A stretch of 9,755 nt of DNA from Anaerolineae bacterium (GTDB lineage Bacteria > Chloroflexota > Anaerolineae > JAAYZQ01), in contig JAFGOG010000164.1 in assembly GCA_016926595.1 (NCBI GenBank), positions 1 to 9,755 of the forward strand. The letters are read 5' to 3'. Each line of letters opens with the position of its first letter. Within the stretch, counting starts at the first letter, position 1. The position numbers were made by a program, and so were the translations under genes. The notes under the pieces are model-generated. The model did no database searches. It saw nothing but the letters and a program-made list of their open reading frames with translations, and was not told the origin of the DNA. Of this stretch, positions 1 to 6,867 are shown one piece after another.

Positions 1-153
1 CAGGCGCCTGGTGGTCGCTCCTGCAGGCGCCGCTACGGAGTGGAGTGCTGCCCTTGTCGGACGCGCACCCAAAGGTCAAGAGAGGGGAGTATCGCGTGAG
101 AGCAAACACGCCATAATCGCCTGGCTTCTATGGCGTTGGCAGCCATCGCCCTG

Positions 154-420
154 CTACCAGCCGCTTTTTTTGTTCCTCACCCTTGCCCGCCCAGCAGCCG
201 CCAGCGCCTCTACTTCCGACCGTAGCAGCAGCCACCGCCAGGCCCACCCCTTGGGCGCGTCTGCGTCGATCAACATCGTCAGCTTGCCCTGATCGATGAG
301 CTGGCTCACGTTCCACACCTTGATCCCCAACATCTTTCCCGCTTCCTGCAATGATACCACGTCTTCCGGCCCGATCCCAACCACATCTTCGTACACCATC
401 CGGCATACCTGCAAGCGCAT
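154..420 (-). CDS. Small helix-turn-helix DNA-binding protein (MerR/excisionase-like)
   Basis: This 88-residue protein probably binds DNA and regulates its own transcription. Residues about 20-50 (VVSLQEAGKMLGIKVWNVSQ, then LIDQGKL) have the pattern of an excisionase/MerR-type helix-turn-helix (HTH_17-like). A basic tail (RARVRNKKSGW) ends the protein. The ATG at 420 is preferred because AGGGAGG lies about 8 nt upstream. An in-frame GTG at 453 would add 11 residues, but it lies upstream of the predicted transcription start. The gene is monocistronic and divergent from the histidine phosphatase. No integrase or phage gene is nearby, so a transcriptional regulator is more likely than a true excisionase. 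The HTH call is from pattern recognition; the target is unknown except for the candidate operator in front of its own promoter. A7 (codons AAC AAA AAA AGC) near the 3' end is a possible slippage tract, with no sign that it is used. Confidence 0.75.
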   Translation of the reverse strand: MRLQVCRMVYEDVVGIGPEDVVSLQEAGKMLGIKVWNVSQLIDQGKLTMLIDADAPKGWAWRWLLLRSEVEALAAAGRARVRNKKSGW

Positions 421-435
421 TGTTCTAACCTCCCT

Positions 436-469
436 TTGCGTAACCTGTACCACAGCTTGCGCAACCTGT
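436..469. promoter_or_regulatory. Candidate operator: two direct 13-bp repeats, 21-bp period
   Basis: On the plus strand TTGCGTAACCTGT (436-448) and TTGCGCAACCTGT (457-469) are direct repeats with one mismatch. Their starts are 21 bp apart, about two helical turns. The distal copy overlaps the -35 box and spacer of the HTH gene promoter and the proximal copy overlaps its -10 box. A protein bound here would block polymerase, so the HTH product is the natural candidate for autorepression. The repeats are seen directly; the binding protein is inferred. Confidence 0.5.
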
Positions 470-472
470 CAA
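444..472 (-). promoter_or_regulatory. Sigma70-type promoter of the HTH gene
   Basis: Reading the minus strand, a perfect -35 box TTGACA (472-467) is followed by a 17-bp spacer ending in TGG and then a -10-like TACAGG (449-444). TGG directly before it gives an extended -10 (TGn). The -10 hexamer itself matches the consensus poorly (3 of 6). The expected start would be near 437, giving a short leader that contains the AGGGAGG ribosome binding site. Confidence 0.5.
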
Positions 473-518
473 TTAAGGCTGCTGCCTTTCTCATCATGCC
501 CTTCTCCAAGCTCTGAGA

Positions 519-547
519 TTGTACCGGCGTGGTAGTTGGTGTAAAAT
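519..547 (+). promoter_or_regulatory. Possible promoter for the histidine phosphatase
   Basis: TTGTAC (519-524, 3 of 6 to consensus) and TAAAAT (542-547, 5 of 6) are separated by 17 bp upstream of the plus-strand gene. A start near 554 would give a leader of about 140 nt. A competing -10-like TACAAT sits at 669-674 without a good -35; it would give a leader of about 15 nt and would exclude the ATG at 663. Neither is convincing alone. Confidence 0.25.
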
Positions 548-605
548 CGGTCCCAGAAGGAAGAAGCCGGGAAGGTTGGATGCAACTACCAGGGCGCTAT
601 CCCGG
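530..605 (+). other. Inverted repeats in the phosphatase leader (possible RNA structure)
   Basis: TGGTAGTTG (530-538) and CAACTACCA (583-591) are a perfect 9-bp inverted repeat with a 44-nt loop. A competing pair CCGGG (567-571) / CCCGG (601-605) and a small hairpin GTTG-GATG-CAAC (575-586) overlap it, so alternative folds are possible. No known riboswitch pattern was recognised. Confidence 0.3.
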
Positions 606-684
606 CGGAGGTTTTTCGATGGAATTCCAGGCGGCTGACCGCGCGGGCGGCTGTCCTGGCCAATGTTGTACAATGAGCAAAAGT

Positions 685-692
685 GGGAGGAG
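685..692 (+). promoter_or_regulatory. Ribosome binding site that points to a TTG start
   Basis: GGGAGGAG lies 3 nt (5 nt if GGAGG is taken as the core) before the TTG at 696. The in-frame ATG at 663 has no purine-rich sequence upstream. This, plus the family-typical N-terminus from the TTG, decides the start. Confidence 0.6.
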
Positions 693-695
693 CTT

Positions 696-1331
696 TTGAA
701 ACTGCTTCTGATCCGTCACGGCGAATCGGTAGGCAACGCGGAAGGCCGGATGCAGGGCCAATTCGACTCGCCTCTCAGCGATCGCGGGCGTGACCAGGCG
801 CGGGCGCTGCTGGCCCGTCTGCAAGGGGAGGGGTGGAAACCGGCCGCCATCTACAGCAGCGATCTGTGCCGCGCCGCCGAGACGGCCAGCATCCTGGCGG
901 CTGGCCTGGACGCCCCGGTCACCCTGGACACCCGGCTGCGCGAGTATGACATCGGCGCGCTCAGCGGGGTCGTCTGGCGGGAGGTGGAGGTCCTGTACCC
1001 AGAGGTGTGGCGCAGGCTGCACGAGGATGAAGAGTCCGTCATCTTTCCGGGAGAGGAAGGGCTCGATGCCTTTCACGAGCGGGTGTCGTCCGTGGCGGCT
1101 AATATTGTGTCGAGCCACCAACAAGACGGAACGGTTGCCGTGGTCGCCCACGGCGGCAGCCTGGGCATGATCCTGGCTCACCTGCTGCGACTGGCTCTCC
1201 GCAGGCCGATGCCATTCCGTTTTGACAATACCTCGCTCAGCATCGTCGATTTCGGCCCGCGCGGGATCCGCCTTGCCCTGCTGAACTGCACTTGCCACTT
1301 GAATGGCGGCGCATTTCAAGCAGCCACGTGA
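696..1331 (+). CDS. Histidine phosphatase family protein (phosphoglycerate-mutase-like)
   Basis: This is a cytoplasmic phosphohydrolase of the histidine phosphatase (PhoE/CobC/GpmB-like) superfamily, 211 residues, typical for the family. With the TTG start the protein opens MKLLLIRHGES, giving the catalytic RHG motif (R7, phospho-accepting H8, G9). The other pocket residues are visible: R59 in SSDLCRAAET, probable acid E83 in RLREYDIG, and the second histidine H152 in VVAHGGSLG. An ATG at 663 would add 11 residues with no matching family sequence and has no ribosome binding site. The substrate cannot be told; alpha-ribazole phosphatase or a broad sugar phosphatase are possible, but no cobalamin genes are nearby. 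It stands alone on the plus strand, converges with etfA, and is not part of the redox operon. Confidence 0.85.
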   Translation: MKLLLIRHGESVGNAEGRMQGQFDSPLSDRGRDQARALLARLQGEGWKPAAIYSSDLCRAAETASILAAGLDAPVTLDTRLREYDIGALSGVVWREVEVLYPEVWRRLHEDEESVIFPGEEGLDAFHERVSSVAANIVSSHQQDGTVAVVAHGGSLGMILAHLLRLALRRPMPFRFDNTSLSIVDFGPRGIRLALLNCTCHLNGGAFQAAT

Positions 1332-1352
1332 GCATAGTCCCAAGATGAAAGA

Positions 1353-1385
1353 GAAACCGGATTCTCCAGTGGAGAGTCCGGTTTC
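1353..1385. terminator. Bidirectional intrinsic terminator hairpin between convergent genes
   Basis: GAAACCGGA (1353-1361) pairs with TCCGGTTTC (1377-1385) over 9 bp. After one T/G position the stem continues as TCTCC (1363-1367) with GGAGA (1371-1375), closing on an AGT loop. On the minus strand the 3' arm runs into a U-rich tail (TTTC TC TTTC), fitting termination after etfA. On the plus strand the tail (TTTCGTGTC) is weaker but usable after the phosphatase. Confidence 0.75.
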
Positions 1386-1404
1386 GTGTCGCCGGTTGGC
1401 GTGT

Positions 1405-2382
1405 CTATTCGGCCAGCAGGGCCTTGAACTCCTTCTCTAGGAGGGGCACGACGGTGAACAGGTCGCCGACGATGCCATAGCTGGCCACCTTTAAGATCGG
1501 TGCCTCGGGGTCCTTGTTGACGGCGACGATCACTTTGGAAGTGCGCATACCGGCCAGGTGCTGGATGGCCCCAGAGATGCCACAGGCGATGTACAGGGTG
1601 GGGGTCACCGTCTTGCCGGTCTGGCCGACCTGGTGTGAGTGCTCGATCCAGCCGGCATCGACCGCGGCGCGAGATGCGCCGACTGCGGCGCCGAGTGTCT
1701 TGGCCAGGCTGCGGATCGGGGCAAAGCCGTCGGGGCCGCCCACGCCACGCCCGCCCGAGACGATCGTCTCGGCTTCGGCGACGTCGACTTCGCCCTTGCC
1801 GGCGGAAACTATGTCCACGACCTTGGCCCGGATGGCGCCAGCGTCGGCCGCTATGGGCTCGGTCACCGCTTTCTTGCCGGCGTCGGGCTGGGGAGCTGGC
1901 AGCACGTTGGGCCGCACGGTGGCCATCTGCGGCGTGCGAAGCAGCTTGACCTTGGACAGCGCCTTGCCGGCAAAGATGGGACGGGTGGCCACTAGGCTGC
2001 CGCCCTCGACGGCAAAGGCGATGCAATCAGCGGCCAGGCCGACCCCCAGCCGCGCGGCCAGGCGGGGCGCCAGGTCCTTACCCATGAAGGTGGCGCCGAC
2101 CAGGACGATCGCCGGTTGGATCTTGGCGATGAGGGCAGCCAAGGTGTTGGTATAACCCTCGCCGGAATAGTTGGCCAGGGCTGGGTCGTCGGCGATATAG
2201 ACCTTGGCCGCGCCGTACTGGGCCAGTGTGTCGGGCAAGTCGCCCAGCCCTGAGCCCAGAAGCGCCGCCTCGACGGCGCCGCCCAGATCGGCGGCCAGTT
2301 GGCCGCCCAGCCCCAACATCTCAAAGGCGACTTTTTTCAGGACGCCGTTCCGCTGTTCTGCAAAAACCAGAATGTTTCCCAT
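1405..2382 (-). CDS. etfA: Electron transfer flavoprotein, alpha subunit
   Basis: EtfA pairs with EtfB to form an ETF that carries electrons on FAD from dehydrogenases to a downstream acceptor. It has 325 residues, normal for the family. The N-terminal alpha/beta domain (about 1-190) is followed by the FAD domain: SGGRGVGG (209-216), [13 protein letters not shown] (235-247), QVGQTGK (251-257), the EtfA signature around [13 protein letters not shown] (263-275) through [13 protein letters not shown] (284-296), and GIVGDLF (303-309). There is no ferredoxin extension. The start ATG is preceded by AGGAGG with 6-nt spacing, overlapping the etfB stop, and the gap to etfB is 10 bp. It is the last operon gene, followed by the hairpin at 1353-1385. 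No acyl-CoA dehydrogenase or ETF-quinone oxidoreductase is in view, so the upstream Hdr proteins are the obvious partners. Whether this ETF bifurcates cannot be decided by eye. Confidence 0.96.
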   Translation of the reverse strand: MGNILVFAEQRNGVLKKVAFEMLGLGGQLAADLGGAVEAALLGSGLGDLPDTLAQYGAAKVYIADDPALANYSGEGYTNTLAALIAKIQPAIVLVGATFMGKDLAPRLAARLGVGLAADCIAFAVEGGSLVATRPIFAGKALSKVKLLRTPQMATVRPNVLPAPQPDAGKKAVTEPIAADAGAIRAKVVDIVSAGKGEVDVAEAETIVSGGRGVGGPDGFAPIRSLAKTLGAAVGASRAAVDAGWIEHSHQVGQTGKTVTPTLYIACGISGAIQHLAGMRTSKVIVAVNKDPEAPILKVASYGIVGDLFTVVPLLEKEFKALLAE

Positions 2383-2392
2383 CGTTCGCCTC

Positions 2393-3181
2393 CTAGACTA
2401 CCTTAGCTTCTTCGCGCAGCAGCCGGACCACCTCTTTGGCTGCGTCGGCCGGCTCGCCGGGGATGACGCGGCCCGCCGGGCGCTCGGGCGGCGGCAGGAT
2501 GTCGACCACTTCCAGCAGGGCGCCGGCTGCGCCGACACTGCCGGGATCCAGGCCCAGGTCGGCTACGCCCCAGGTGTTGAACGGCTTGGTGCGCGCCTGG
2601 CGGATGCCTTTGAACGACGGGTAGCGGGGCTCGTTGAGACCTTTTTGCGCGGTAAAGACCGCCGGCAGCGAGGTGTGGATCACCTCCTTGCCACCTTCGA
2701 CCTCCCGCTCAGCCTGCGCTGATTTGGCATCCTCGGCGATCTCGAGCTTGGTGATCATCGAGACGTGGGGCAGGTTGAGCATCTCGGCCAGCATGGCGCC
2801 CACGGCGGCGTTGTCGTCGTCGACGGCCTGACGCCCGCAAAAGATGGCGTCATATTCGCCCAGCTTGGCGATGGCCGCGGCCAGCGCCTTGGCCGTGGCG
2901 TAGGCGTCGCCGCCTTGGAAGGCGTCTTCGGCTAGGTGATAGACCTCGTCGGCGCCCATGGCCAAACCCTTGAGGATGCTTTCCCGGGCCCGCTCAGGCC
3001 CCAGGCTGACCAGGGTCACCTTGCCGCCGAACGTTTCCTGCCACTTGAGCGCCTCCTCCAGGGCAAACTCGTCGTAGGGGTTGACCACGTACTGGATCCC
3101 CTCCTCGACGATCTTGCCGCTCCGGACCTCAATGCGCGCTTCGGTGTCCGGTACCTCTTTTAGACAGACGATTGAGTTCAT
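2393..3181 (-). CDS. etfB: Electron transfer flavoprotein, beta subunit
   Basis: EtfB is the partner of EtfA and contributes the second nucleotide site (AMP in classical ETFs, a second FAD in bifurcating ETFs). At 262 residues it has the usual family length. Visible features are the N-terminus MNSIVCLKEVPDTEARIEV, VNPYDEFALEEALK (33-46), KGLAMGADEVYHL (71-83), the nucleotide-loop motif CGRQAVDDDNAAVG (115-128), and the EtfB signature region REVEGGKEVIHTSLPAVFTA (159-178), followed by GLNEPRYPSFKGIRQA. The start has AGGAGGG 4 nt upstream. It follows the TPR gene after 46 bp, the widest gap in the operon, where I see no convincing promoter. EtfB before EtfA is the common order. Assignment as FixA/bifurcating type versus classical is open. 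Confidence 0.96.
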   Translation of the reverse strand: MNSIVCLKEVPDTEARIEVRSGKIVEEGIQYVVNPYDEFALEEALKWQETFGGKVTLVSLGPERARESILKGLAMGADEVYHLAEDAFQGGDAYATAKALAAAIAKLGEYDAIFCGRQAVDDDNAAVGAMLAEMLNLPHVSMITKLEIAEDAKSAQAEREVEGGKEVIHTSLPAVFTAQKGLNEPRYPSFKGIRQARTKPFNTWGVADLGLDPGSVGAAGALLEVVDILPPPERPAGRVIPGEPADAAKEVVRLLREEAKVV

Positions 3182-3227
3182 AGTCCCTCCTCGACATGGA
3201 ATGTGTTAACGCTCTGTATCTGACCTG

Positions 3228-3746
3228 TCATTTTCCCAAGATGCCTGTGTTGATGACAAACAACACTGCAAGCCCTACTATAAGACCTGCTACCAGGATG
3301 GCCGCCACGACAAGCCATGCCTTTGGCAGGGGGGCTTCTATGGCTTCAGTTGAATCTGTTTCCTGCCGCCACTCAGACCAGGCGGGCGCTTTGCCGGCAG
3401 GGGGTTCTGGTTTGACGGCAGGGGTGGGTGGTTCCGGTTGGGCAGTGGGGGCGAGCGGCGCAATAGGGGATCGCGCGAATCCTGGTCCCAGCTCTCTCAA
3501 CCCTTTCTGCGCCGCAGGGTTGTCTTTGTTGATAGACAGCACCTGTCTGAGGCAGAATCGCCTTTCCTCGTCAGCATCTACGGCCCCTGAGAGCCAGAGC
3601 CAGCCCTTCTCTGAGTGTGAATCCACTTCCAGCGCCTGTCCCAGCAGCTTTCTGGCCTGTGCTTTGCGGCCAGATATCAGGGCAGCAACGCCCTCTTCGA
3701 CCAACTCGGCGGCTTTATTTTGGGCGCTCGTATCCATTGCCGTCAT
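3228..3746 (-). CDS. Tail-anchored TPR-like membrane protein, function unknown
   Basis: I recognise no named function. The 172-residue protein has three parts. Residues about 7-86 form a TPR-like helical domain (KAAELVEEGVAAL, ARKLLGQALEVD, GWLWLSGAV, CLRQVLSINKDNPAAQKGL) of a type I associate with Chloroflexota proteins. Residues 87-126 are a Pro/Ala-rich linker. Residues about 144-165 (AWLVVAAILVAGLIVGLAVLFV) are one transmembrane helix, with only seven residues after it. This suggests a cytoplasmic scaffold fixed to the membrane by its C-terminus. The start ATG overlaps the hdrA2 stop (ATGA), with no clear Shine-Dalgarno, so translational coupling is likely; an alternative ATG three codons later (3737) has none either. 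Its place between hdrA2 and etfB suggests it tethers or assembles the complex, but that is inference. Confidence 0.85.
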   Translation of the reverse strand: MTAMDTSAQNKAAELVEEGVAALISGRKAQARKLLGQALEVDSHSEKGWLWLSGAVDADEERRFCLRQVLSINKDNPAAQKGLRELGPGFARSPIAPLAPTAQPEPPTPAVKPEPPAGKAPAWSEWRQETDSTEAIEAPLPKAWLVVAAILVAGLIVGLAVLFVINTGILGK

Positions 3747-5713
3747 GCCAGCATAGCATCCAACATTGCCAGCGTCTGCTTCTGGGTAAAGTGTCCCAGG
3801 GTGATCGCCTTGGAGGGGCAGGCCACCGAGCAGGCGCCGCAGCCTTTGCACAGTACTTCGTTGACGGTCATGACTCCTCGCCAGGGGTGCATGCTCAGCG
3901 CGCCGTAAGGGCACACCGCCTCGCACAGGCCGCAACCGGCGCACAGCTCCTGGAGGATCGAGCTGGTGATGGCCTCGACTTTGGCCACGCCGAGTGACAG
4001 CGGGATCAGCGCCGAGGCAGCGGCGGCTTTGGCATGGGCCACCGTGTCGGGGATGTCTTTGGGGCCTTGGCAGGTGCCGGCCAGGAAGATGCCGTCGCTG
4101 GTGGTATCGACCGGTCGGAGCTTGGGGTGGGCCTCGGCCAGAAAGCCGTCGCCGGTGCAAGACAACTTGAGCATCTTGGATACGTCGGCGCCTGCCTTGC
4201 CCGGCTCCAGGCCGACGGCCAGGACGACCAGGTCAGCCTCGACCTCGACAGTCTGCTGCAGCAGCGTGTCCTCGGAACGGACTACCAGGTGGTCGCCACG
4301 GCGGTAGATTTCGGACGGGTTGCCACGCCGGTAGCGGACGCCGCGCGCCCGCGCTCGATCGTAGAACTCTTCGCCGCCCTTGGTAAAGGCTCGCACGTCT
4401 ATGTAAAAGACGGTTACGTCGGCGTCGGGGATTTGATCCTTGACGACGTTGGCCTGCTTGGCGGTGTACATGCAGCATACGCGCGAGCAGTAGGGGTTGC
4501 CCAACTGCTTGTCGCGCGAGCCAACGCAGTGGATGAACACCACCCGCTTGGGTTCTTTGCCGTTGATCAGGATCTGGCCACCAGTCGGGCCGTCGGCGGC
4601 GGCCAGGCGCTCGAATTCGAGGGCTGAGAGGACGCCGGGGTAGCGGCCGTAGCCAAACTCGGGCTTGCGCCGGGCGTCAAAGGGGTCGTAGCCGGTGGCG
4701 ATAATGATGGTCCCCAGGGCGAGCTTGACCTCCTGCGGCTGCTGGCTAAAATCGACGGCCTTTTCCGGGCAGGCCAGGGCGCAGGGCGGGCCCGCGTTTT
4801 CCGAACCGGGGCATTGGCCATCCTTCAGCAATAGGCAATTAGCCGGGTCGACGGTGTAGGTTGGCGGGAGCGCCCGGAGGAAGGGCTGGTAAATAGCCGC
4901 CCGCCGGCCAAGGCCCATCTGAAAATCGTTGGGGATCTGATCAGCCAGGACGCACGCCTCGGCGCATTTGCCGCAGGCGGTGCAGCGGGCGGGATCGACA
5001 AAGCGCGGCTTGCGGACGACGGTAACCTGGAAATTGCCGATATAGCCCTCGACGTTAGTCACTTCGCTGTAGGGCAGGATTTCGATGTTGGGATGCTCCA
5101 TGGCCCGGACTATCTCACCCTGCACCAACGCGCCAGCGTCCTCCAGGTGGGGGAAGGTCTTGTTGAGCTGGGCCATGCGCCCGCCCAGACTGGGCTGCTT
5201 TTCTACCAGGTAGACCTGGTGCCCGGCGTCGGCGATGTCAATGGCCGCTTCGAGGCCGGCGATCCCGCCGCCGACAACCAGGGCGGTACGGGTGACGCCC
5301 ACCTCACGCTCGTAGAGCGGCTCAAGCAGGGAAGCTTTGGCCACTGCGCCGGCGACCAGCTCCTTGGCCTTTTCGGTGCTGACACCGATGTCGGTGTGGA
5401 CCCAGGAGCACTGCTCACGGATGTTGGCCATCTCAAAGTAGTAGGGGTTGAGGCCGGTGTCCTGGACGACATGGCGGAAGGTCTTCTCGTGCATGAGGGG
5501 AGAGCAGGAGGCGACCACCACCCGCGTCAGGCCATAGTCGCGGATGTCCTGGCGGATTATCTCCTGGCCGGGATCAGAGCACATGTATATATAGTCGCGA
5601 GCCACAGTCACGTTGGGCAGCGTGGCTGCATAGGCAGCCACTTCCGCCGAGTTCACAGTGGCTGCAATATTGATCCCACAATGGCAGATGTAAACGCCGA
5701 TTCTGGATGGCAT
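3743..5713 (-). CDS. hdrA: HdrA-like FAD/iron-sulfur protein, conventional architecture (HdrA2)
   Basis: This 656-residue flavoprotein is related to the A subunit of heterodisulfide reductase, the FAD-bearing electron-bifurcating hub in methanogens and relatives. The domains in order are: an N-terminal HdrA domain starting GVYICHCGINIA (C10, C12) with further cysteines C45 and C70; an FAD Rossmann fold GGGIAGLEAA (148-157) with GGRMAQLNKTFP; a [4Fe-4S] motif CTACGKCAEAC (244-254); more cysteines C293, C301, C311 and C315 in the inserted ferredoxin region; the HdrA C-terminal flavin domain with HCVGSRDKQ and YCSRVCCMYTAKQA (395-421); and two ferredoxin motifs CAGCGLCEAVCP (591-602) and CKGCGACSVACP (622-633). 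AGGAGG lies 4 nt before the ATG. The gap to hdrCB is 16 bp and it overlaps the TPR gene by 4 bp. Oddly, the CxxCILTPKM motif kept by HdrA1 is replaced by residues without cysteine (about 191-201). The physiological acceptor is unknown. Confidence 0.93.
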   Translation of the reverse strand: MPSRIGVYICHCGINIAATVNSAEVAAYAATLPNVTVARDYIYMCSDPGQEIIRQDIRDYGLTRVVVASCSPLMHEKTFRHVVQDTGLNPYYFEMANIREQCSWVHTDIGVSTEKAKELVAGAVAKASLLEPLYEREVGVTRTALVVGGGIAGLEAAIDIADAGHQVYLVEKQPSLGGRMAQLNKTFPHLEDAGALVQGEIVRAMEHPNIEILPYSEVTNVEGYIGNFQVTVVRKPRFVDPARCTACGKCAEACVLADQIPNDFQMGLGRRAAIYQPFLRALPPTYTVDPANCLLLKDGQCPGSENAGPPCALACPEKAVDFSQQPQEVKLALGTIIIATGYDPFDARRKPEFGYGRYPGVLSALEFERLAAADGPTGGQILINGKEPKRVVFIHCVGSRDKQLGNPYCSRVCCMYTAKQANVVKDQIPDADVTVFYIDVRAFTKGGEEFYDRARARGVRYRRGNPSEIYRRGDHLVVRSEDTLLQQTVEVEADLVVLAVGLEPGKAGADVSKMLKLSCTGDGFLAEAHPKLRPVDTTSDGIFLAGTCQGPKDIPDTVAHAKAAAASALIPLSLGVAKVEAITSSILQELCAGCGLCEAVCPYGALSMHPWRGVMTVNEVLCKGCGACSVACPSKAITLGHFTQKQTLAMLDAMLA

Positions 5714-5729
5714 CTCGCCTCCTAGCCCG

Positions 5730-6866
5730 TCACATAGCCTGGGCCACCAGCTCCATGATGTCCATGACTTGGATTTTGTCGTCGAGCCCCAAGATCTTGA
5801 CCGCGTCCTCCAAGGTCAGCAGGCAGAATGGGCAGGCCACGGCCAGCACTTCGGCCCCCAGGTCGACTGCGTCGCGCACCCGCTGGTGGGCCAGCCGCTC
5901 CTCGATGTTGGTACCCTCGGCCCACATCCGGCCGCCGCCCCCCTCACAGCACACACTCCGCTCGCGCGAGCGGTCGAGGTCCTCGAATTCCAGGCCGGGG
6001 ATCGCCTGCAGAATGGCGCGCGGCTCGTCGTAGATACCGTTGTGCTTGCCCAAGAAGCAGGGATCATGGTAGGTGACTTTTTTGCGGACCTCGTTGCCCA
6101 GTTTTAGCTTGCCCTGGTCCAGCAGCTCGACCAGCAATTGAGTGTAGTGAAGCACCTGGAAGGGCATGTCGCCATATTCGTTCTTGAAGGCGTTAAAGCA
6201 GTGGGGCGAAACGGTCACCATGCGCTGGGCCTTGAACTCTTTGTACATCTCGTGGGCTTCTTCTACCATCGAGGCAAACCCTTCCGATTCGCCCATGCGC
6301 CGGACCTCGTTGCCGCAGCACATTTCGTCGACGCCCAGGGTGCCGAAATCGAGCCCAGCCTGTTGAAAAACGGTGGCCAGGGCGCGGCTGACCGGCTGAA
6401 CGCGAGGGTCGTAGGCGGGGGTGCAGCCCAGGTAATAGAGGAGGTCGGCCTCGCCGGCGTCGAGGATGCTTTTGACCCTAAAGTCAAGCCCTTCCATCCA
6501 GCCGTCGCGGCCCTCAGTGGCAAAGCCGAGGGTGTTGCCCCGGGTAAAGACGCTTTTCATCGCGTCGCGGACGCGGGGCGGCACCCCCTTGCCTTCGCTG
6601 ATGATATAGCCGCGCAGGCCGATGACTACGTCGGATGGGTGGATGTCCTTGGGGCAGCGGAGAGTGCAGGTCAGGCAGTTGGTGCAGTCCCACAAGACCT
6701 CCATCTCCCGGGGATCGAGGTCGGCGCCGATCAGTACCTGGTAGATGATCCCGCGGATATTGAGGGCGGTTTTCATCGACACTGGGCAGGCGCCGGTACA
6801 TCGGCCACACTGGATGCACTCCAACAGGGTATATTCGTCTGCGAATTCCTGGGTGTTGACTTTCAT
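5730..6866 (-). CDS. HdrC-HdrB fusion: [4Fe-4S] plus two CCG domains (HdrD-like)
   Basis: This 378-residue soluble protein fuses HdrC-like and HdrB-like parts. The N-terminal half has two [4Fe-4S] motifs, CIQCGRCTGACP (17-28) and CTNCLTCTLRCP (61-72). The C-terminal half has two cysteine-rich CCG domains: C148 with C183-C184 and C223, then C270 with C306-C307 (CCEGGGGRMW) and C345/C348 (CPFC). In HdrB such domains hold non-cubane clusters that reduce a disulfide; in related proteins they serve lactate, glycolate, glycerol-3-phosphate or quinone chemistry. In the first CCG domain the last motif reads SPHC, so one position that is Cys in the full CxxC pattern is serine (S220). No transmembrane helices are seen, unlike membrane-bound HdrD/HdrE-type or DUF224 ETF:menaquinone oxidoreductases. 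The ATG at 6866 follows AAGGGG by 5 nt and lies 1 nt after the hdrA1 stop; an in-frame upstream extension to 6920 inside hdrA1 looks spurious. It probably forms the catalytic unit with the HdrA proteins. Confidence 0.92.
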   Translation of the reverse strand: MKVNTQEFADEYTLLECIQCGRCTGACPVSMKTALNIRGIIYQVLIGADLDPREMEVLWDCTNCLTCTLRCPKDIHPSDVVIGLRGYIISEGKGVPPRVRDAMKSVFTRGNTLGFATEGRDGWMEGLDFRVKSILDAGEADLLYYLGCTPAYDPRVQPVSRALATVFQQAGLDFGTLGVDEMCCGNEVRRMGESEGFASMVEEAHEMYKEFKAQRMVTVSPHCFNAFKNEYGDMPFQVLHYTQLLVELLDQGKLKLGNEVRKKVTYHDPCFLGKHNGIYDEPRAILQAIPGLEFEDLDRSRERSVCCEGGGGRMWAEGTNIEERLAHQRVRDAVDLGAEVLAVACPFCLLTLEDAVKILGLDDKIQVMDIMELVAQAM

Positions 6867-6867
6867 G

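Noticed and set aside
1..31. Palindrome CAGGCGCCTG (1-10) and second CAGGCGCC (24-31)
   Set aside because: Short, GC-rich and isolated; no link to a gene or known site.
3..116. Open plus-strand frame from the window edge ending ...GEYRVRANTP then TAA
   Set aside because: It could be the 3' end of a gene entering from the left, but 37 codons without a motif are too little to support it.
130..171. ATGGC/GCCAT hairpin and T7 run (165-171) as a plus-strand terminator
   Set aside because: The T7 run is inside the HTH coding sequence, the stem is only 5 bp and does not abut the T run, and no plus-strand gene is supported upstream.
597..1343. Minus-strand 248-codon frame opposite the histidine phosphatase
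   Set aside because: Antisense shadow of a gene with all catalytic motifs; no recognisable protein features.
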